A stretch of DNA of 64,000 nt from CAVVEQ01 sp963804865 (lineage in GTDB: Bacteria > Chloroflexota > Anaerolineae > Anaerolineales > Anaerolineaceae). The position numbers and the translations under genes are program-made. The first letter of the stretch is position 1. Every line of letters begins with the position of its first letter. Positions 55,792 through 64,000 of this stretch are shown piece by piece. Location: positions 186,001-250,000 of the forward strand of contig CAWDSH010000026.1 of assembly GCA_963804865.1 (NCBI GenBank). Reading direction: 5' to 3'. A model generated the notes under the pieces. That model was not told the origin of the DNA, ran no database searches, and saw only the letters and a list, made by a program, of their open reading frames with translations.

Positions 55792-56745
55792 CTATTTTTT
55801 GTGATAGTCAAAAAGGAATTCGACGTTGCGCTGGTAACGTTTGAGGGTTGGCTCCCAATCGGAACAAAAATCCGGCAGCGGCTGTTCAAGGACGGACTGC
55901 TGATCCCGTTTCAGCACGAGCGCCTGGGTCACGCGCTGACCCAACAGCTGGATGTACTCGCGCTGCTGCGCCAGGTCCCGGGTGGTGCCCAAAGGACCGT
56001 GCCCGGGGACATAGATTTTATATTGCATGGCTTCAAGCTGTTTCAAGCGTTCGATCCAATCCAGGGGAATGCAGGACCCCATGAAGGGGTGGGTCTTGAA
56101 GAATCCCAGGTCGCCGATGAAGGCGATCTTTTCCTTATCCAGCAGCAGGATGCAATCACCGATGGTGTGGGCGGGATAAAAAGGCAGGATGCGCGCCTGA
56201 CGCTTGAGTCCCTTGAGGCACATCTCCAGCTTGATCACCCGTTCCGGAAGGCGGGGGACGAGGATGGCCAGATCCTCGAGCGCGTACCGGTTGCGCCGGA
56301 TGGCGCCCGCCAGTAATTCAATCCGCTGCGGGTCTTTTTCGGTCTTCAACTGGGTTTCATTTTCCTCAATCGCCTTGCGGTAATAAGCAGCCGAGTCCTC
56401 CCGCTCTTTCAGCTCTTCAATTTCGGGCAGCATGGCATCCAGGGCGGGTTGGGAGGAATAGATGCGCGTCTTGGCGCTGAAAGCCTGGTTGCCCATCCAG
56501 TGATCGTCATGATGGTGGCTGATGATGACAATGGATGCGGGATTCCCGGTGAGTTCCAGGGCCTGGCGGGCGAGCTCGGTGCCGGCGGCGGGTGATTCAG
56601 TGGTATCGAAGACCACCGTCTTGCCGCCCAGGTCGATGATGCCGGCGTTGCTGAATGCGGCGCCCCTACCGTTGTGCAGCGCGGCAAAAACACCATCGGC
56701 CAGCTCAACGATCGAGAAATGGGTCGTTTCGCGGATATTTTTCAT
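55792..56745 (-). CDS. Metallo-beta-lactamase fold hydrolase
   Basis: This MBL-fold enzyme of 317 residues has the metal motif SHHHDDHWMGN, a later PAHTIGDC histidine, GDLGFF and VPGHGPLGT, the usual two-zinc site. The helical insertion between strands (about residues 115-190) is long and charged. The ATG at 56745 overlaps the stop of the DUF3052 gene (ATGA) and has a GGAGG site. Function in the family ranges from thioesters to quinones; nothing here is specific. Confidence 0.88.
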   Translation of the reverse strand: MKNIRETTHFSIVELADGVFAALHNGRGAAFSNAGIIDLGGKTVVFDTTESPAAGTELARQALELTGNPASIVIISHHHDDHWMGNQAFSAKTRIYSSQPALDAMLPEIEELKEREDSAAYYRKAIEENETQLKTEKDPQRIELLAGAIRRNRYALEDLAILVPRLPERVIKLEMCLKGLKRQARILPFYPAHTIGDCILLLDKEKIAFIGDLGFFKTHPFMGSCIPLDWIERLKQLEAMQYKIYVPGHGPLGTTRDLAQQREYIQLLGQRVTQALVLKRDQQSVLEQPLPDFCSDWEPTLKRYQRNVEFLFDYHKK

Positions 56746-57533
56746 GTGCCCCTCCAGGTGAATTGTAATCCGGTCCAGGTTTCGTCCACCGAACATATCT
56801 TGAAATCCACCATGCCCGCGGCGAGCCCGGCACGGCGCACATGGTTTTGGTTAATGGCGCCCGCATCCTTGCTCTTGCGCTTTGGCCAGATGATCCAGAG
56901 CCTGCCCTGCTGCACCAGGTTGACCAGGGAAGTTATCTTGCGCTCCAGATCTTCGCGGGAGCGGATAAAGGCCAGGTTAAGGGCTGCCGGCTGGGTGCCG
57001 TTGCGAACGAGTGATACCTCGGGGGGGAGCTCGCCAAGCTTGCGTTCAAAATCCGGAGGAGCGTCCACCAGCCTGACGCGCATGCCTTCGCGGATGCCAA
57101 GCTTCCGGACCAGGGGGACATTCTTGTAGGGAGCAAAAATCGAATCCGGGATACAGGTGACGGGCGGGGGATTCTGCACGGCGCCCTTGAGGGTTTCAAT
57201 AATTGCATCCCAGTTGGTGTAGATGGCATCCGGGAAGAGGACGGCCAATGATTGTGTTTTTTCGGGAGCGCCATCCACGAAGAGGATGGGCAGGTGGCGG
57301 GTGGCGGAATGGGTGCGCAGCTGGAGGGCGAGATCACGTCCGGAAGAAGGCTGGCGGGAAAGATCGATGACCACCGCGGCAGGAGGATCGGTGCGCAGCG
57401 CTTTCAGGGTGAGAGGACCCTCGAAGGGCAGGCAGGTGACCTGGAAACCGGTGGTGCGAAGGAGGATCTCCTTATCGGTGGCATTGAGGGCGTTCCAATG
57501 GAAGAATTGGACGCGGGGGGTGATCTCGGGCAT
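56742..57533 (-). CDS. Receiver-like domain fused to DUF3052
   Basis: The N-terminal 125 residues look like a degenerate receiver domain (VVIDLSRQPSSGRDLALQLR, LPILFVDG). The rest matches DUF3052: KLGIREGMRVRLVDAP, LWIIWPKRKS, INQNHVRRAGLAAGMVDFKI and CSVDETWTGLQF. The pairing suggests a regulatory protein. The start is uncertain: ATG at 57533 or 57551, or a GTG at 57589 with an excellent GGAGG site that begins a 14-codon stretch out of frame with this one. That is either a leader peptide or another frameshift. Confidence 0.7.
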   Translation of the reverse strand: MPEITPRVQFFHWNALNATDKEILLRTTGFQVTCLPFEGPLTLKALRTDPPAAVVIDLSRQPSSGRDLALQLRTHSATRHLPILFVDGAPEKTQSLAVLFPDAIYTNWDAIIETLKGAVQNPPPVTCIPDSIFAPYKNVPLVRKLGIREGMRVRLVDAPPDFERKLGELPPEVSLVRNGTQPAALNLAFIRSREDLERKITSLVNLVQQGRLWIIWPKRKSKDAGAINQNHVRRAGLAAGMVDFKICSVDETWTGLQFTWRGT

Positions 57534-57642
57534 AATGCGGCAATCTACCATGTTCCCAGGGTTGGGCAAAATTTAACGTTATCAGTCACGATTCACCTCC
57601 GTGAAGATTGCCAGGAATGATGATCATCAAAACATCCTCCCG

Positions 57643-57666
57643 CCTGCACAGATCCCCCCGTGCAGG
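57643..57666. promoter_or_regulatory. Inverted repeat upstream of the DUF3052 gene
   Basis: CCTGCAC and GTGCAGG are separated by ten bases including a C6 run. They lie in the 257-base gap between the DUF3052 gene and the next gene, in which I find no coding sequence beyond the short GTG stretch at 57545-57589. Confidence 0.4.
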
Positions 57667-57790
57667 TCGGCTTGCTGGTGAAGATATCTGTCAGCTAAAA
57701 GATACCAGTAATTACAGGGACAAACATTCCCCAGGCGTTGGATTTTTGGGTGGACGAATGTCCAATGAGACGAATTGTAGATATCAAGCT

Positions 57791-58051
57791 CTATTGCACG
57801 ATCTTTTCCATGGGCTCCTGCTCGTCAAAATCGATCATGCCATAAGGATGAGGTTTTTTGGACTCGGGTATGACGTAGACTGCCGTGCCGATGATGCCTA
57901 AAATCACACCTGATATGCTGGCTGTGTAGGATAGAAAACACAGGAAAAAGGTGGCTTCCAGGTATTTCATCACCATCAGCAGCGGGAGCACTGCACCCAT
58001 CAGGACCAGGATGAAACCGATCAGGATCATTAATTTTGGATGGTTAAGCAT
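57791..58051 (-). CDS. Small two-span membrane protein
   Basis: The 86 residues consist of two hydrophobic spans (about 6-30 and 33-60) and a short acidic tail. I do not recognise a family. It lies 39 bases downstream of the peptide-type permease gene on the same strand and may be an accessory of that transporter, or unrelated. Confidence 0.7.
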   Translation of the reverse strand: MLNHPKLMILIGFILVLMGAVLPLLMVMKYLEATFFLCFLSYTASISGVILGIIGTAVYVIPESKKPHPYGMIDFDEQEPMEKIVQ

Positions 58052-58090
58052 TTTTTTACTCCTTCTTTATGCAGTCCGCATCCAGGTTCT

Positions 58091-59434
58091 TCAGAGTTCC
58101 CGGAGGCGGGGGTTGAACACGCGGTCGAGGGCAAAACCCAGCAGGGCAAACGCGAGACCTGTCACCAGCAGCAGGGCGGCCGGCTCTATCACCCAGTAAT
58201 AGAGACCTTCAAACAAGGCGCCGTTGGAGCTGGCATCGTTGATCACCTTGCCCCAGGTGGGCAGGAACGGATCGCCCAACCCCAGCACAGCCAGCGAGGC
58301 TTCGAGGAAAACATAGGTTGGAATAAGGGTGACAAGCTGCGGGATGAGGGTAGGGATCAGGCGCGGCGTAAGATAACTAAAGATGATGCGCATGTCGCTG
58401 GCACCGTATGAGCGGGCAGCTTCCACGTAAGGCTGTTCCTTGACCTGCATGAACATGGCGCGGTAGTTCTTGATCCCGCCGCCGAATATATTCAGCAGGA
58501 TGGTGACCCCCAGGATGAACCAGATGCTGCGTGAATAGAAGGTGCCGACCATGATCAGGATGGGCAGGAAGGGAAGGACGAGGTTGATCTCGGTAATGCG
58601 TTGGATGATCTCATCCACCCAGCCGCCATACCATGCGCCGGTTGCGGCGATCATCATGGTCGTGATGGTGGTGCCCAGGGCGGCAAGCAGGCCAAAAGCC
58701 AGGGCAATCGGCGTTCCCCAGAGCAACGCGACGGTCAGATCGCGCCGCATGTGATCGGTACCCGCCAACCCACACAGCTGCCCTTGCAGGACAAATTCGG
58801 CATCCACCGTTGAGCTTTTTTCTGAGGTGTAACCGGTGACGACCAGTTGATATCGTCCTTTTAGTGGACTTGGGGTTTCCAGGTTGGGATCCTTGAAGAG
58901 GCCTTGCATGGGCGGCACCCCGCCGAGGATGCGCTTCAGCCGTTCGTCCTGACCCAGTCGGTAGGTGAATTTTTGCTCGATGCCAAGATCGGTCAGCTGG
59001 ATGCGCCTGCCATCCGGGGTTGACCATACCAGGGACACAAAGGGTTGTTTTTCAACGAAGTCTGCCTTGAAATAAATGATGATATCCTGGGGAAAATCAT
59101 CGTAAGCAAAATCAAAATCGTATGTGATGGTGGTCTTACCCAATTCTCCGCCCTGTTCTTCAATGACCTTGCTGGCGGTTCCATCCGCGGAGTTCATGGT
59201 GAACGAAATTGGCAGCTGTTTCTTTCGCAGCAGGTTCATCCACTCGGGTCCCGCCTGGCGCGGATTGCGGTACCAGATCTCTTCACCGCCTCTCCAGAGC
59301 ACGATGGCCTGGTGGTATGGGATCTTGATCATGGTGAATATCGATAAGCCCACCAGGGCAAGGATGAGGACCAGGCCGACCACAGCGGACGGGTAACGGA
59401 ATATTTCCTTCAGACTCTTTCGTATCGCGTTCAT
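58091..59434 (-). CDS. ABC transporter permease, DppC-like, with enlarged outer domain
   Basis: The 447-residue permease has the BPD_transp_1 core with GTDHMRRDLTVALLWGTPIA and EAARSYGASDMRIIFSYLTPRL (the ATPase-coupling loop). Normal DppC proteins are about 300 residues. Here an extra outer region of about 150 residues (about 40-220) sits between the first span and the GTD motif. It contains charged beta-rich segments (IEEQGGELGKTTITYDFDF, FVSLVWSTPDGRRIQLTDLG). Its start overlaps the stop of the other permease (ATGA). No ATPase gene is present beside it. Confidence 0.88.
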   Translation of the reverse strand: MNAIRKSLKEIFRYPSAVVGLVLILALVGLSIFTMIKIPYHQAIVLWRGGEEIWYRNPRQAGPEWMNLLRKKQLPISFTMNSADGTASKVIEEQGGELGKTTITYDFDFAYDDFPQDIIIYFKADFVEKQPFVSLVWSTPDGRRIQLTDLGIEQKFTYRLGQDERLKRILGGVPPMQGLFKDPNLETPSPLKGRYQLVVTGYTSEKSSTVDAEFVLQGQLCGLAGTDHMRRDLTVALLWGTPIALAFGLLAALGTTITTMMIAATGAWYGGWVDEIIQRITEINLVLPFLPILIMVGTFYSRSIWFILGVTILLNIFGGGIKNYRAMFMQVKEQPYVEAARSYGASDMRIIFSYLTPRLIPTLIPQLVTLIPTYVFLEASLAVLGLGDPFLPTWGKVINDASSNGALFEGLYYWVIEPAALLLVTGLAFALLGFALDRVFNPRLREL

Positions 59435-60567
59435 GCCTGGCTCCCGCTCTGCCCGATCTTCACGCGTGGATCAACCAGGGCATAAATGAAATCCAGGAGG
59501 AATACCGTGATCGCCAGCAGGTAAGCGAAAACGACCGCGTTGCCCAGGATCACCGGGGTATCGTAGAACTGGACCGCCTGGTAATACGAACGCCCCAGCC
59601 CGGGCCAGCCGAAGACGGTCTCCATGATGGGATAACCGCCCCAGGCTGAAATGATGGTCAGGGCGAAGGTGGTGATGATGGTGGGCAGCGCAGGACGGAG
59701 GACGTATTTGCGTTCCACGTCCCTTTCCTTCACGCCTTTTGCCTTGGCCATCTCCACGTAGTCCTCGTTGGCGTAGATCAGGAAAAAGGTCCGCCAGGCA
59801 TAAGCGTTCAGGAAGACCTGGTTGAGCGCGATGGCCATCAAAGGCAGGATCATATGCTTGAGCATGTTGAGGAGATAGCCCAGCGTGTCCTCGGGGACAG
59901 GGGCGTCGATCATCCCGCCAAAGGGGAGGACCTTTAGAATTGCAGCGAAGATCATGATCAGAAAATAACCGTAGAACCAGGCTGGCGCGGTGGAAGTTGG
60001 CGCCAATCCGATGATCAATTTATCCAGGAGCGAACCATATCGCCTGGAGAGGAATAATGCCATCACAAGTTCAATGAAAAAAAAGATCAGGCTGGAAGAA
60101 CCAAACAATGCCAGCGTGGGGGGCAGGCGTTCGAGGATGATGCGCCGCACCTGCGAAGAACCGCTGTCGCTGGTCATTTTCAACGCCCGACCCATGTTGA
60201 GGGTCAGGGCGTCCTTCATGAATCCCACCGTGCGCACCATGAAGGGTTTATTGAGCCCCATGGCTTCCGCCTGGATGCGGATATTGTCCTCGATCATTTT
60301 ATTGCGTTCCTCGGTGGGCAGGTTGCGGTTGGCGGCATTGCGATTGATGTTGGTGGTGACAGTCTCGCGGATCTCGCCCATGCGGATTTTATCCACGTGA
60401 CCGCCCATGCTGGCGATCATCACGGTCAGGAAAATGCTGATGACCACGGTGATCAACAACGTGATCAAGCGCATCCCCATGAATTTGAGGATGCGACCAA
60501 GAGTACTGGATCCCATCCGGATGGATTTCTCCAAGAGTATTTGCTGGAACTGGTGAGTTGCTGCCAA
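59431..60567 (-). CDS. ABC transporter permease, DppB-like, with enlarged outer loop
   Basis: This permease has the DppB-type features: an early span (about 32-52), a long outer segment of about 75 residues, and the coupling loop YVEMAKAKGVKERDVERKYVLRPALP. The ETVFGWPGLGRSYYQAV signature is normal. I chose the TTG at 60567 because a GAGGAGGAG site lies seven bases before it; an ATG at 60516 is weaker. The outer segment is helical and charged (NINRNAANRNLPTEERN). It pairs with the DppC-like subunit. Confidence 0.86.
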   Translation of the reverse strand: MAATHQFQQILLEKSIRMGSSTLGRILKFMGMRLITLLITVVISIFLTVMIASMGGHVDKIRMGEIRETVTTNINRNAANRNLPTEERNKMIEDNIRIQAEAMGLNKPFMVRTVGFMKDALTLNMGRALKMTSDSGSSQVRRIILERLPPTLALFGSSSLIFFFIELVMALFLSRRYGSLLDKLIIGLAPTSTAPAWFYGYFLIMIFAAILKVLPFGGMIDAPVPEDTLGYLLNMLKHMILPLMAIALNQVFLNAYAWRTFFLIYANEDYVEMAKAKGVKERDVERKYVLRPALPTIITTFALTIISAWGGYPIMETVFGWPGLGRSYYQAVQFYDTPVILGNAVVFAYLLAITVFLLDFIYALVDPRVKIGQSGSQA

Positions 60568-60596
60568 AATGATTCTCCTCCTCAACTTCGGAAAAT

Positions 60597-60624
60597 CTGA
60601 AGGGAGCGTGAAAGCTCCCTTCAG
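60597..60624 (-). promoter_or_regulatory. Intercistronic hairpin between binding protein and permease genes
   Basis: CTGAAGGGAGC pairs perfectly with GCTCCCTTCAG (11 base pairs) around a 6-base loop, followed on the minus strand by ATTTTCC. It lies just after the binding-protein gene, where such hairpins stabilise the upstream mRNA and lower permease expression. Confidence 0.7.
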
Positions 60625-60641
60625 ATCGATCAGTTAAAACT

Positions 60642-63191
60642 TCAAGGTTCAACAGCCAGGAACTGCTTCTCGGCAAACGTAGGCAAGCTGACCTGTTTGG
60701 AGATGGCGATGAATTCGATCTTGCTTGCTCCGGGGAGTAGTTCCGAAGTGATATCGGTTGTGAGGGTGGCTTGATATCTGCCTTCACCTGCAGCGGATGC
60801 AACGCCGCTGGCGATCAAGGTATTGGCAGTGTCATAAACCAGGTAGGTGACTTTATCCAGTTCCGCTTCCGGGTATGGCTGGTCATCGAAGGATACGTAG
60901 GCTTCAAACACGGCTTCATTACCGATCGTCACCTGCGGTTCGCCGCTGACATCGACAACCGGCATCATGGGCGCGCCGAAGATATCCCACTTATCGGAAG
61001 GATCCGGGAAATCAGCGAAGCGTTTGGCAACGATGGAGCCTTCCACCGAATTGACCTGGGTGATAAAGTATGGCCCGGTGCCGATCCAGAAGTGGTTATA
61101 TGTTTCAAAAAACTTCTCGAGGTTTTCATAACGGGCGGCGATCTCTTCGGGGGTGATATATTCATTGAGCGTCTCCGCAAAGGGCAGATAGCTCTCCGCC
61201 TTCGCCTGATCCAGGTACTTCTTCAGGATATCCAGGCTGGGACCATCCATGTAATGTGTCCAATCCACGTTGAGCGCGGTGGACTTGGAAGCGGAGAATG
61301 CCAGCTCGCGGTTGACTTCAGCCAGGTAACCCGGGACGTAAGAGTGCCACGCAATGGGACCCCACTGTGTGACCGGGAACCACTTGATGGTGGTATAGGA
61401 AACCTGGACTTCCGCATCGGTTTCTGCGAGGTCATCATAAGTTTCGATCACCAGTGGATCCCTGGAAACGATGCGGACACCCTTGAAATGCGACAGGAAG
61501 GAATCCACGGTGGAAACGTTTGATTCATCGTATACGGCGCTTTCCGGTTTGCCGTTATCGAAGTTGAAGATGATGTAATTGACAAAATCACCGATGGAGA
61601 GCGTGCTGCCATCGTGCCACTTCACATCCCACAGGGAGGATGGGTAATAGACCGTCGTCCTGGTCCTGGCGGTGATGCCATCGGGATATTTCTCGGCAAC
61701 GGTGATGAATTTTTGATTGGCTGCGTCCCAATCCGCCCAGGCATCGGCGGGCACATCGATCTGATCGACGAATTCCAGGTCGATCCAATCAAGCGTCTTC
61801 TGCATGGGGGTACCATTGACAGCCTGGATCTCCGCGCGCTCAAGGCGCTGCGGGTAAAAGAGCCCGGTATAAGGGCTGGGTACCACGGCATCATCGGTGG
61901 TGGCGCGCTGCAGCATGAATTCCTGGAACCAGTTTGCACCAGCCGGTCCGTTCCACGGGCCGGTGAGGATGCCGGACATGGCGCTGCGCAGTGTGCCGCC
62001 TTCCTGGCCTTTCCAGCGGGCGGTATACGGCCAGAGGTTGGAACCGCAAATCCCGCCGCCGAGATCGGAAGCGATCTGCAGGTCGGCGCGCTGCGGGAAG
62101 AAGCTGTAATTGGCTAAAACAAACACCTGGGAGGAATATTCCAACGAGAGGGTGAGCGCCTGCGCAAACATCTCGCGGCGTTCTTCCATGCTGGAATAGG
62201 TATTGTTGGCCAAATCCCTGGCAAGCTGTTCAAGCTCTTCATCGGGGTGGAAGGCTTCTTCTGCGGTGGTTGTGGCAGCCTGCGAGGTATAGAAATCGCG
62301 GAAGAAGTTGCCGGCATTGCGCACGACGGATTGATAACCGCCGCCGCCGGTGTACCAGTGCCATTCGCCTTCAGCGGTCACGCTCTGCTGCCAGATGGGA
62401 GCCAGCTCGTCGCGCGTACGCACCTGGCGATCGACGGTGAAGCCCATCTTCTCCATCTGGTCGGCAAAATAGTTGCCGATGGTTTCACGTTCATCCTCCG
62501 AACGGATGAGACCGATCAGGACGACCGGCTTGCCGTTGAAGGTCCATTTTCCATCGACCTTGACGGCGCCCATGCCTTCCATCTCAGCACTGATTATGCT
62601 CTCCGCTTTTTCGAAATCGTAGGCGTATTTCTTCTCAAGCGGGCGGATTAAATCGGCATACAGGGCGTAATCGGGGTACGCCTGGATCAAGACGACGGTC
62701 TTGGGAGCGCCCAGACCGCCCACGGCTTCCTGCACCAGGTACTCGCGATCGATCATCCAGTTGGTGGCTTCGCGGATTTTGGCGTTGCTGAAGGGGTTGA
62801 GGCGGCCGTCGTTGAAGGTCGGACCGGTGACATTATAGGTCATGTAGTCCATCGATCCGTAGGCATTGGTGTACGTCAGGTTGGGATCGGAAGCGACCGT
62901 TTGGAAGGCATCCGGATCATCCACGAAATACGAATAGATATCCAGCGCACCCGCCTGGATCTGGGCTATGGCGTTGGGAGCCTCATCGACGGAGGTGAAG
63001 ATGATCTCATCCATCCAGCCGCCCGTACGGGTGGTAGCCGGCTTTTCCGTGGGAACGACTTCCTGCGGTACTTCGGTGGGTTCTTCACCCTGCGCCGGAA
63101 CCTCCGTTGGCGCAGACTTACCGCAAGCCGAAAGAATCAAGCTGAAAGTTACAAGGTACACAAGCAATTGTGCAAGTTTGGAACAACTCAT
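60642..63191 (-). CDS. Peptide-type ABC transporter substrate-binding lipoprotein with permuted domain order
   Basis: The 849-residue lipoprotein (LSAC, Cys23) belongs to SBP_bac_5, but the segments are out of order. Residues 60-390 carry the elements that normally come last: DEIIF, AGALDIYSYF, NPFSNAKIREATNWMIDREYL and YDFEKAESI. Residues 395-745 carry those that normally come first: EGGTLRSAMSG, WDVKWHDGSTLSIGDFVN, IGTGPYFI. An Ig-like domain of about 100 residues ends the protein. The usual order would be the second block then the first. The ribosome site is AAAGGAG. It is the first gene of the transporter operon. Confidence 0.87.
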   Translation of the reverse strand: MSCSKLAQLLVYLVTFSLILSACGKSAPTEVPAQGEEPTEVPQEVVPTEKPATTRTGGWMDEIIFTSVDEAPNAIAQIQAGALDIYSYFVDDPDAFQTVASDPNLTYTNAYGSMDYMTYNVTGPTFNDGRLNPFSNAKIREATNWMIDREYLVQEAVGGLGAPKTVVLIQAYPDYALYADLIRPLEKKYAYDFEKAESIISAEMEGMGAVKVDGKWTFNGKPVVLIGLIRSEDERETIGNYFADQMEKMGFTVDRQVRTRDELAPIWQQSVTAEGEWHWYTGGGGYQSVVRNAGNFFRDFYTSQAATTTAEEAFHPDEELEQLARDLANNTYSSMEERREMFAQALTLSLEYSSQVFVLANYSFFPQRADLQIASDLGGGICGSNLWPYTARWKGQEGGTLRSAMSGILTGPWNGPAGANWFQEFMLQRATTDDAVVPSPYTGLFYPQRLERAEIQAVNGTPMQKTLDWIDLEFVDQIDVPADAWADWDAANQKFITVAEKYPDGITARTRTTVYYPSSLWDVKWHDGSTLSIGDFVNYIIFNFDNGKPESAVYDESNVSTVDSFLSHFKGVRIVSRDPLVIETYDDLAETDAEVQVSYTTIKWFPVTQWGPIAWHSYVPGYLAEVNRELAFSASKSTALNVDWTHYMDGPSLDILKKYLDQAKAESYLPFAETLNEYITPEEIAARYENLEKFFETYNHFWIGTGPYFITQVNSVEGSIVAKRFADFPDPSDKWDIFGAPMMPVVDVSGEPQVTIGNEAVFEAYVSFDDQPYPEAELDKVTYLVYDTANTLIASGVASAAGEGRYQATLTTDITSELLPGASKIEFIAISKQVSLPTFAEKQFLAVEP

Positions 63192-63496
63192 TTCATACTC
63201 CTTTATATTTTTGGGAATAAGCGGACGTTCTACTTCAGGAGATCAACTCTTATCGATATCAACCTCCTTCCTGCATCCACGGGTCAAAGAAAAATCACAG
63301 GATAGCAAAAACCCCACCTTATCTGGAAAGAATGACTTTCAATCCAAGAATAGATAAAAAAAACCCCCTGCGCATGGTTCGGCAGGGGGATATCTGTATC
63401 GGGCAATCAACCAGATTTGACTAGGTCAATCGGCTACAAATTTGGTAGGTGCCCTATGAACAGGTTCGTGGATATTGATAAACCAACCAGGTCGTT
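63192..63496. other. Intergenic region upstream of the substrate-binding protein gene
   Basis: These 305 bases contain the minus-strand terminator at 63356-63388 and the leader of the binding-protein gene. I see no convincing -35/-10 pair and no coding sequence. Confidence 0.5.
63356..63388 (-). terminator. Intrinsic terminator of the gene at the right edge
   Basis: On the minus strand, CCCCCTGC and GCAGGGGG form a stem with a ten-base loop, followed by seven T. Confidence 0.88.
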
Positions 63497-64000
63497 TTAT
63501 TCCAGATACAAAGAATAGGGTGGTGAATTGAAAATCTTGAACTGACCATCCGACTGTTTGACGACCATGTACTCGAAATCGTTCCGCCAATCACAATATT
63601 CGGTCAAAGGCGCATCGTTGCAGGGCGGCCACATGGCAGGCGTGCCATCCGGATTGGCGAACTGAACCTTGAAGAGAAATGTATCTGGCTGAATTTGTGA
63701 TTGATAGGTCACCTCCAGCAGAGGCAGGCAGGGAAAATCCGGATCCTGGCACAGGTTTTCGAGGATGGCTGACACATCTTCCAGATCCACACCAGGGAGT
63801 ATTTCGGAAAGGTTTTCCGGAAGGAAATATTCATCATTCGGGCTGATCATCTTTGCGGCGCTGCTGTAATCCGCCGCGGATAAAAGGTCAAGGTAAGTCA
63901 CAAGAGCCTGTTGGGCAGCCTGCTGTTCCCTGACCGGAAATCCAAGCTGGGCATAATCACCCGTCCATCCCCAATTTACCACTCTTTTTTGATCCGGGGA
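63497..64000 (-). CDS. Secreted or cytoplasmic protein of unknown function (partial, begins beyond the window)
   Basis: The frame is open to the right edge, so the start lies outside; the GTG at 63982 is probably internal. The visible 160 residues include a helical ALVTYLDLLSAADYSSAAKM region and a beta-rich end (FLFKVQFANPDGTPAMWPPC, FEYMVVKQSDGQFKIFNSPP) with four cysteines. It resembles the NTF2-like/DUF4878 lipoprotein fold used to follow a signal peptide. The family is not certain. Confidence 0.7.
   Translation of the reverse strand, partial: SPDQKRVVNWGWTGDYAQLGFPVREQQAAQQALVTYLDLLSAADYSSAAKMISPNDEYFLPENLSEILPGVDLEDVSAILENLCQDPDFPCLPLLEVTYQSQIQPDTFLFKVQFANPDGTPAMWPPCNDAPLTEYCDWRNDFEYMVVKQSDGQFKIFNSPPYSLYLE

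Overview
The window looks like a chromosome segment of an uncultured or little-studied anaerobic Chloroflexota bacterium, most likely of the Anaerolineae. I infer this from gene style: moderately GC-rich genes with strong GGAGG ribosome sites, a beta-propeller (Reg_prop) histidine kinase, multi-GAF/PAS HD-GYP proteins, Cys-anchored lipoproteins with Thr/Pro-rich linkers, and a CotH/VTC/DUF4956 cluster. No rRNA, tRNA, CRISPR array, phage or transposase was found, and a taxonomic call needs marker genes outside the window.

Layout. 1-5.7 kb: C-terminal end of a membrane Ser/Thr kinase, a membrane-anchored hydrolase, an ABC-2 exporter operon with an odd Ig/zinc-ribbon lipoprotein, a YciI-like protein and pyroglutamyl peptidase. 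5.8-11 kb: a large GAF/PAS/HD-GYP signalling protein (two compensating frameshifts) and a broken lipoprotein hydrolase. 11-17.7 kb, minus strand: a metal-related block (ZIP transporter, DUF364 chelation protein, then PadR regulator, BtuCDF/FecBCD-type ABC importer, P-loop NTPase, XdhC) ending in molybdoenzyme maturation. 17.9-20.5 kb: HAD phosphatase, MgtC, SDR. 20.5-29.9 kb, minus strand: DnaE-type polymerase, APH kinase, DUF4956, VTC, and a giant LRR-CotH membrane protein. 30-33.5 kb: YedF-like protein, DUF4380, SCP2, flavodoxin-type reductase, membrane protein. 33.5-38.6 kb: two-component system plus an orphan receiver. 38.6-48.4 kb, minus strand: ABC exporter, patatin, DinB, PHP phosphoesterase, CPBP protease, CehA/McbA-like metallohydrolase, tandem esterases, GPH sugar symporter. 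48.6-54.7 kb: two broken surface-protein genes, including a parallel beta-helix protein of about 4.5 kb. 54.9-64 kb, minus strand: glycosyltransferase-like protein, metallo-beta-lactamase, DUF3052 protein and an unusual peptide-type ABC importer.

Main points. (1) The substrate-binding protein at 60642-63191 has its SBP_bac_5 segments in circularly permuted order, and its two permeases carry enlarged extracytoplasmic regions. (2) A palindrome at the start of the padR/ABC/xdhC operon recurs almost unchanged in the promoter region of the yedF-like gene 14 kb away, suggesting one metal/selenium/molybdenum regulon. (3) A CotH kinase-like domain is fused to leucine-rich repeats and several membrane spans, beside VTC and DUF4956. 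(4) One of two tandem esterases has lost active-site residues. (5) Single-base frameshifts are strongly clustered (7.7-12.3, 38.7-45.4 and 49.3-55.2 kb) and nearly absent elsewhere (25-38 kb and 55.3-64 kb), which could be decay or patchy sequence quality; raw reads would decide.
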